From contig CAZRUH010000010.1 in the NCBI GenBank assembly GCA_964603325.1, forward strand, positions 1 to 20,246: a DNA stretch of 20,246 bases, read 5' to 3'. A program made the translations under genes and the position numbers. This stretch comes from LSNR01 sp964603325 (GTDB taxonomy: Bacteria > Patescibacteriota > Minisyncoccia > Moranbacterales > UBA9337). The notes under the pieces are model-generated. The model saw only the letters and a list, made by a program, of their open reading frames with translations. It did no database searches and was not told where the DNA came from. Shown here piece after piece: positions 15,368-20,246 of this stretch (within the stretch, counting starts at the first letter, position 1; each line of letters starts with the position of its first letter).

Positions 15368-15660
15368 ATGGAACGGAAATTTTTATTAAAGGTGAGAAAA
15401 TAAAAATTCCCGACTTTTTGCTTTCCGAGTTTGAGTTGGAGGCAGATAAGTTGATAGACTGTTTGAAAAACGAGGGATTTTGTTTGGAGGATTTTATTTT
15501 CAAAGATGAAGTTCGTGAATCCATAAAAGAAAAATTTCCCAAAATATCCAGGGAAGTTGGTTTTGAGTGGCTAAAGCAAAAATTTCTTCTTACTTTAAGA
15601 GAAAGTGAGAAGTTTCCTTGTCCACGTTCAAGAGCATGGATTGCCAACGAAAAACAATAA
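15364..15660 (+). CDS. Small conserved-looking protein B of a coupled pair
   Basis: The 98-residue product begins at the ATG at 15364, preceded by a strong Shine-Dalgarno sequence AGGAGG (15353-15358) with 5-nt spacing that lies inside the upstream gene. The N-terminal part includes EIFIKGEKIKIPDFLLSEFE. The middle part (RESIKEKFPKISREVGFEWL) is clearly related to the C-terminus of the upstream protein. A tail with two Pro and one Cys follows. I know of no function. The 4-nt overlap and shared motif point to a duplicated pair whose products may act together. It ends 13 nt from the converging peptidase gene, and no terminator is evident. Confidence 0.75.
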   Translation: MNGTEIFIKGEKIKIPDFLLSEFELEADKLIDCLKNEGFCLEDFIFKDEVRESIKEKFPKISREVGFEWLKQKFLLTLRESEKFPCPRSRAWIANEKQ

Positions 15661-15673
15661 AATTTTGAAATTT

Positions 15674-16234
15674 TTAGAGATTTTCATTCAATGAATGAAG
15701 AGCTCTTTGTTTATTAAAACTACTTATAAATTTTATGGGATTCTTCCAATCGCTTAATTTTGTTCTAAAATCTCCCTCTTTCCAATATCCGGGCAAAACA
15801 AGCCCGTTCCATTTTCCGGTATAAATTGCGAAATGTAAGTGAGCTTCTTTCCAGTAACCATTTTCCGGACTATTGGATTTTCCAACAGTACCAATTATCT
15901 GATTTAACTTTAGAGAATCTCCTTTTTTTACAAAACGTTTTTGCAGGTGAGCATAAAGAGAGAAGAATACTTTTTTTGTTAATGGATTTTTGTGGGCGAC
16001 AATAATTATATTCCCCCAATTTTTTTTGTTTTTATCTCCCGGATGAATGGTAGAATAAACAACCCTACCTCTACCAATACAAAAAACTTTTGTATTTGCC
16101 GGACAATTAATATCTTCTCCCAAGTGAATTCCCCAATAAACATTATCGTAGTAACATTTTTGTTTAAAGTGATAACTGTTAAGATGACAATGTTTTAAAG
16201 GCAAGGCTAATTTTTCGGTATAAGGATAAGCCAT
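15674..16234 (-). CDS. M23-family (LytM-type) metallopeptidase domain protein
   Basis: M23 enzymes are zinc endopeptidases that cut peptidoglycan crosslinks. All zinc and catalytic residues are in place: HxxxD (His37, Asp41, in GIHLGEDI), the YAH motif (His96) and HxH (His132, His134, in AHLHFAI). GKV-like beta strands occur between them (WGNIIIVAH, KLNQIIGTVGKS). The 186-residue protein is nearly all catalytic domain and has no visible signal peptide or membrane anchor. It may therefore be exported by another route, act on lysed or neighbouring cells, or be a non-wall peptidase. It is transcribed opposite to the tatD remnant from a 69-bp intergenic region and converges on the small gene pair. 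Confidence 0.9.
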   Translation of the reverse strand: MAYPYTEKLALPLKHCHLNSYHFKQKCYYDNVYWGIHLGEDINCPANTKVFCIGRGRVVYSTIHPGDKNKKNWGNIIIVAHKNPLTKKVFFSLYAHLQKRFVKKGDSLKLNQIIGTVGKSNSPENGYWKEAHLHFAIYTGKWNGLVLPGYWKEGDFRTKLSDWKNPIKFISSFNKQRALHSLNENL

Positions 16235-16253
16235 ATTATTAGCAATGATTTTG

Positions 16254-16262
16254 TGTTATAAT
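16254..16262 (+). promoter_or_regulatory. Extended -10 promoter upstream of the tatD remnant
   Basis: TG (16254-16255), one base, then an exact TATAAT (16257-16262) form an extended -10 element. No good -35 hexamer lies at the right distance. Transcription would start near 16269, 35 nt before the tatD ATG. An 18-nt perfect AT palindrome (16276-16293) follows in the leader. Confidence 0.5.
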
Positions 16263-16303
16263 AAACAGTGTTGTGTTTTTATTATAATAAAAATGATTAC
16301 ATT

Positions 16304-16432
16304 ATGCTAACAGACACTCATTGTCATCTTAATTTTAAGGATTTTAAAAATGATGCGAATGAAATTATTAAAAAAAGCTTGGGTAATAATATTCAGTTGT
16401 TTAACATCGGGGCGGAGCAAAAAGGCAGTTAG
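16304..16432 (+). pseudogene. tatD: Truncated 5' end of a TatD-family metal-dependent hydrolase
   Basis: The 42-codon frame begins with LTDTHCHLNF, the start of TatD-type hydrolases, with the HxH metal ligands His6 and His8. It then continues as a normal TatD N-terminus (EIIKKSL, LFNIGAEQ) up to about residue 39. A TAG at 16430 stops it, and the following 76 bp do not continue the family in any frame I checked. TatD proteins are about 260 residues long, so roughly 85% is missing. The promoter-like element and start codon are retained. The next gene is a PEP-synthase-like protein, so this looks like a deletion or insertion breakpoint. The product would not be active. Confidence 0.75.
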
Positions 16433-16508
16433 TGGTTGGTAAAAAAGATGAATATGAAAATTAGATTTATATTTCACAATATTGTTCGGGATAAATTTGA
16501 AAAATTGT

Positions 16509-19500
16509 ATGTTTACCAAAACATTCCAACAATTAAAAAAAACTGATACTAATACCGCTGGTGGCAAGGGGGCATCTTTGGGAGAAATGACTAGCGCAGG
16601 GCTTCCTGTTCCTTCTGGTTTTGTAGTTTTGACTACTGCCTTTGAAGAGTTTTTGAAAATCAGCGATTTAGGACAAGACATTAGTTCAATATTAAAAAAA
16701 GTAGATCATAATAAAGTACACACGGTTGAAAAAGCCTCAGAAAACATTCAGAGTTTGATTTTGAATACCAAGATACCCCAAAATATTCAAGATAAAATAA
16801 AAAAAGAATTTGCCAAACTTGATACTCGCTTTGTGGCCGTGCGTTCATCTGCTACCGCCGAAGATAGTCTAGGTTACGCCTGGGCAGGACAACTGGATTC
16901 TTTTCTTAATGTTGATAAAGTTAATTTAATAAAGTCTATTCAAAAATGCTGGGCTTCGTTATTTACCCCGAGAGCTATTTTTTATAGATTTGAAAAAGAT
17001 TTACAAGACAAACATATCTCCGTGGCTGTAGTGGTACAAACTATGGTTAACTCTGATAAATCCGGAATTGCCTTTTCAGTTCATCCCGTAACAGAAGACT
17101 ACAATCAAATAATCATTGAGGCTGGTTTTGGACTTGGCGAGGCAATAGTTTCCGGTTCTATTACGCCTGATGCTTATGTGGTTGAGAAAGAGGATAATAA
17201 AATTATTGACATCAATACAAATAAACAAAAAAAGGCTTTGTATCGCAAACAAAATGGTGGCAATGAATGGAAAGATTTAGGAGAAAAAGGCGAGAAACAA
17301 GTTTTGAATAAAAAAGAAATTTTGGAGCTAGCTAGTTTAATTAAAAAAATAGAAAATCACTACAAAATACCACAAGATATAGAATGGGCACAAGAAGATG
17401 GAAAATTTTTTATTACCCAAAGTCGTCCGATTACTACTTTGGGGAATAAGAATAGAAATAATGATCAAAATTTGCATTTACAAAATATTGAGCCAGAATT
17501 ATTTCAAAAATTTATGATTCGATCGTTTCCCTTATCTTTTTACGAGATTTGGTATAAAGGGGAAAGAGAAGGTTTGCCAAAAATTTGTAATAGTATGATG
17601 TTTTTTGAGCCAATGTTTATTTATACCAAAGATAAAGGTACGCAAGTTTTGTATAATATGACGGATGAGATGCAAATACCCTTTTTTCTGATAACTTATT
17701 TTAATCAACATAAAAATAAATTTAAAAATTTAATAAAAAAATATTTAGAAAATTATTACAAATTAACTAAATTAATTGATAAAAATTATTCTGATGTAGT
17801 AAAAATTAAAAAGATTTGCACGATGTTTGCTGATATGCTCCCAATTTTAACGATGATGATTATTATAGGAAAAACTAACAATAAACATATAGATAAAAAT
17901 ATTATCAAATTAAGTAATGATGTTCGTCATAAAGCAGAAGATTTTGTTGGTCTAGTTATTGATACAATATTGAAAACTGCCAATGAATTATTGCCAAAAA
18001 AATATAAAAGCTATGTCTATTTTTTGACTCAAAATGAAATTATTAATCAAAAATTACCTTCTATTCAAGAATTGAAAAAACGTCAACAAGGTTATATCTA
18101 CTATGATTATCAGGTTTTTTTAAAAAAAGATTTAAAGCAATTTTTAAAAAAATATAATTTTAAAATTATAAAAGAAAGAATAAATAAAAATAAGCTAATC
18201 AAGGGCCAGGTTGCTTATAGTGGAAAAATAAAAGGTATAGTAAAAAAAGTTTTTGAGGTAGATCAAATTGACAAAATAAAAAACGGTGATATTTTAGTGG
18301 TATCTATGACTACACCGGATTTGATAGCTGGTATGAGAAAAGCATCAGCTTTTGTTACTGATGAAGGAGGGATAACTTGTCATGCGGCGATAATGGCAAG
18401 AGAACTCAAAAAACCTTGCATTATTGGAACTAGATTTGCTACACAAGTTTTAAATGACGGTGAGCTAATAGAGGTAGATGCGGATAATGGTGTGGTAAAT
18501 ATTTTAAAAAAAGCTAATACTATTCCTTTGACTTATAATAACTATCAACATTTTACTCAAACAAAAGGTAAAGTTTCTTTTGGTCGTTCATTTGGATTTT
18601 TATGGCATATCAAAGACATGGAGGGCTTAGTAATTTACGATGGAACTAAACGAAGAACTTTCATTAGCAAAAGAAAAATGCAAGAGTCTTTAAATGAGGG
18701 CAATTTATTATATTCACAAAAAGGATTTCTTTCAAAACTCAAAAAAGAACTTAAAAATAATTATTTAAAACTTAAAAAAACAATAGAGCAAATAGAAGAA
18801 ACTGGTTTAAATAAAAAAAACCTTGAAAATTTTATTCAATATATCGATGAACTATCTCGCTATTATAGATACACCGATTTCTTTTTTACTGACAAATATT
18901 TTAAGTCAAAAAAAATTACAAAGAAGGAAATGGAAGAATTTGAACAAATAAAACTAGATGGTCGTAAATATATCAATGATGCAACTTATACTGAAAATTG
19001 TTTTACTAATAGACTATCAATTCAAGCTTCAAAAAAATTTAACATTGCACTAAAAGATATTATAGAATATTCAGAAGGAGAAATACTTAATTTATTTGAA
19101 AATAAAAAAATAGATATAAATACTATTAACAGAAGAAAAATTGGTTATATAATTTATGCTGATAAAAATAAAAACATAAACACGATAATCGGTAAAAAAG
19201 CACTTCATCTTATAAGCAGCTTTGTACCAACAACAAATGCCCCTATTCTCAAAGGACAAATAGCCTCTGCGGGAATAGCAAGAGGTAGAGCTCGAGTTAT
19301 TCATGTTTCCACAGACGATTTTGACAGCATCGCTAAAGTCAGAAAAGAAACAAAACAAGGAGAAATATTAGTAACTGACTCAACTATTCCTGAAATAATT
19401 GAGGCTTGCAATAAAGTAAATGCTATTATCACAAATCAAGGAGGAATGATGTCCCACGCTGCCATAGTAAGCAGAGAACTAAAAATTCCTTGCATAGTTG

Positions 19501-19583
19501 GTGTAGCTAATGCAACAGAAACGATTCGTACGGGAGACCTATTGGAAGTTGATGCTAATAAAGGAATAATAAAAATAATTTAA
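16509..19583 (+). CDS. PEP synthase/Rph-like phosphotransferase with two phosphohistidine domains
   Basis: The 1024-residue product starts at the ATG at 16509; a TTG at 16482 would add nine unlikely residues. Residues about 4-311 are the ATP-binding domain of pyruvate phosphate dikinase/PEP synthase enzymes (GGKGASLGEM, RSSATAEDS, GLGEAIVSG, DIEWAQEDG, QSRPIT). A helical region (about 312-564) is followed by a phosphohistidine swivel domain (565-667, GGITCHAA, His625). A second helical region (668-911) and a second swivel domain (912-1024, GGMMSHAA, His983) complete it. The C-terminal PEP/pyruvate barrel is absent, so it is not a normal PEP synthase. One ATP domain plus linker plus swivel is the plan of rifampin phosphotransferases, here with the last two parts doubled. 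The substrate is unknown. The coding sequence is very AT-rich and follows a broken tatD, so acquisition by transfer is plausible. Confidence 0.85.
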   Translation: MFTKTFQQLKKTDTNTAGGKGASLGEMTSAGLPVPSGFVVLTTAFEEFLKISDLGQDISSILKKVDHNKVHTVEKASENIQSLILNTKIPQNIQDKIKKEFAKLDTRFVAVRSSATAEDSLGYAWAGQLDSFLNVDKVNLIKSIQKCWASLFTPRAIFYRFEKDLQDKHISVAVVVQTMVNSDKSGIAFSVHPVTEDYNQIIIEAGFGLGEAIVSGSITPDAYVVEKEDNKIIDINTNKQKKALYRKQNGGNEWKDLGEKGEKQVLNKKEILELASLIKKIENHYKIPQDIEWAQEDGKFFITQSRPITTLGNKNRNNDQNLHLQNIEPELFQKFMIRSFPLSFYEIWYKGEREGLPKICNSMMFFEPMFIYTKDKGTQVLYNMTDEMQIPFFLITYFNQHKNKFKNLIKKYLENYYKLTKLIDKNYSDVVKIKKICTMFADMLPILTMMIIIGKTNNKHIDKNIIKLSNDVRHKAEDFVGLVIDTILKTANELLPKKYKSYVYFLTQNEIINQKLPSIQELKKRQQGYIYYDYQVFLKKDLKQFLKKYNFKIIKERINKNKLIKGQVAYSGKIKGIVKKVFEVDQIDKIKNGDILVVSMTTPDLIAGMRKASAFVTDEGGITCHAAIMARELKKPCIIGTRFATQVLNDGELIEVDADNGVVNILKKANTIPLTYNNYQHFTQTKGKVSFGRSFGFLWHIKDMEGLVIYDGTKRRTFISKRKMQESLNEGNLLYSQKGFLSKLKKELKNNYLKLKKTIEQIEETGLNKKNLENFIQYIDELSRYYRYTDFFFTDKYFKSKKITKKEMEEFEQIKLDGRKYINDATYTENCFTNRLSIQASKKFNIALKDIIEYSEGEILNLFENKKIDINTINRRKIGYIIYADKNKNINTIIGKKALHLISSFVPTTNAPILKGQIASAGIARGRARVIHVSTDDFDSIAKVRKETKQGEILVTDSTIPEIIEACNKVNAIITNQGGMMSHAAIVSRELKIPCIVGVANATETIRTGDLLEVDANKGIIKII

Positions 19584-19589
19584 TTAATA

Positions 19590-19615
19590 TTTTGTATAAT
19601 TCTAATTATACAAAA
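19590..19615. other. AT-rich 11-bp hairpin after the phosphotransferase gene
   Basis: 19590-19600 and 19605-19615 are perfectly complementary around the loop TCTA. Neither strand has a proper T tract after it, so it is only a possible weak terminator or leader element for the next gene. Confidence 0.4.
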
Positions 19616-19629
19616 AGTCAAAAAACCAT

Positions 19630-20246
19630 ATGAATGAAAATAAATCATTTGAGGCTTTTGGGATACGCCACAGTAAATCAAACTATGATACCTATGTAAC
19701 ACAAAAGGAAAGAGGGGATAAAAAATTTAATCCAGCTGATCAAGTCTATCCAGATTTATCAAAAGAAGGAATCAAATTGGCTAAAGAAAAGGCAATTGAA
19801 TTTTTTGATAATCTAAACCCGGAAACCGATAAACTATTTTTTATCTCCAGCAATGAAGCTAGGGCTATAGCCACAGCAGATATTTATCGGCAAGAGGCTA
19901 TAAAACAAGGTTTTGAAATAATGAAACCCGGTAAAACCAACAGTAAAATATCTGACAAGGAAACAAATGGTTATGTGCGCACCAGCAGAGCATTATCTTT
20001 AAATACCAAAGATTATGCACTGCATTCCATATTTGTTGGTGAATTACCAGAAGAGATACAAAAAATAATTGCTGATGAATTGCCTGATGATGTAAAAGGA
20101 AAATGGCTAAAAGCAAGAGAGATTATCAATAATGCTCCAGCCGAAATCAAAGCTCAAGGATGGGGCGAATTATTTTACAAATATTCAGAGGAAATTAAAG
20201 AAATATTCCCCGGCATAAAATCAAGCGAAGATTTGGAAAAACAATT
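19630..20246 (+). CDS. Histidine phosphatase-like protein, N-terminal 205 residues (runs off right edge)
   Basis: The frame from the ATG at 19630 is open to the window edge. The start FGIRHSKSNYD carries the Arg-His pair (Arg13, His14) of histidine phosphatases (phosphoglycerate mutase fold), where the His is the phosphorylated nucleophile. A family-like YPDLSKEGIKLA follows, and FISSNEARAIATADIY matches the second conserved Arg block. The family is broad (sugar phosphatases, SixA-type, mutases), so no specific reaction is given. It follows the PEP-synthase-like gene by 46 nt in the same direction and may be cotranscribed. A phosphohistidine enzyme and a histidine phosphatase side by side is suggestive but not proof of a link. 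Confidence 0.75.
   Translation, partial: MNENKSFEAFGIRHSKSNYDTYVTQKERGDKKFNPADQVYPDLSKEGIKLAKEKAIEFFDNLNPETDKLFFISSNEARAIATADIYRQEAIKQGFEIMKPGKTNSKISDKETNGYVRTSRALSLNTKDYALHSIFVGELPEEIQKIIADELPDDVKGKWLKAREIINNAPAEIKAQGWGELFYKYSEEIKEIFPGIKSSEDLEKQ

Noticed and set aside
16482..16508. TTG start giving nine extra residues to the PEP-synthase-like protein
   Set aside because: The family begins at the ATG at 16509 (MFTKTFQQL), and no ribosome site supports the TTG.
1..20246. CRISPR arrays, tRNA/rRNA genes, insertion sequences or a UGA-recoded genetic code
   Set aside because: No spaced direct repeats, tRNA-like cloverleaf, rRNA sequence or transposase was seen. TGA ends real genes such as mreC, so it acts as a stop.

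Overview
The window is AT-rich, uses the standard bacterial code (TGA is a stop, for example in mreC) and is full of small, shortened or fused housekeeping genes. Many genes have no clear Shine-Dalgarno sequence. This fits a genome-reduced bacterium of the Candidate Phyla Radiation (Patescibacteria). That is an inference from gene style, not from a marker phylogeny.

Layout. 1-1363 (minus strand): the start of a membrane-anchored protein of unknown family, with a consensus promoter and a leader of about 160 nt that can fold into several hairpins. It is preceded by prmC, the release-factor methyltransferase. 1364-1866: mostly noncoding, with a possible decayed winged-helix remnant on the minus strand and a perfect-consensus promoter for the KH-domain RNA-binding gene khpA (1867-2214). 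2264-3645: a decayed region made of a strikingly A-rich tract followed by a reverse transcriptase pseudogene broken over at least four frameshifts. 3646-4503: an orphan hypothetical protein with its own promoter.

4747-8536: a heat-shock operon controlled by a perfect CIRCE operator: a shortened hrcA, a Nudix hydrolase-GrpE fusion gene, and dnaK, closed by a strong terminator. The fusion joins a nucleotide-hydrolase domain to the DnaK nucleotide-exchange factor and is the most notable gene in the window.

8540-15660: a long plus-strand run headed by a consensus promoter. It holds mreB-mreC-mreD-mrdA (the cell elongation machinery), an isoprenyl diphosphate synthase, ispG (MEP pathway), and two tiny coupled genes that share a C-terminal motif. 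The wall-synthesis and isoprenoid genes may be linked through lipid carriers. 15674-16234 (minus) is an M23-type peptidase.

16304-20246: an apparent junction. A tatD gene is cut after 42 codons. It is followed by a 1024-residue PEP-synthase-like protein that has one ATP-grasp domain and two phosphohistidine swivel domains but no C-terminal PEP-binding barrel. Last comes a histidine-phosphatase-like gene running off the right edge. No tRNA, rRNA, CRISPR array or intact mobile element was seen.
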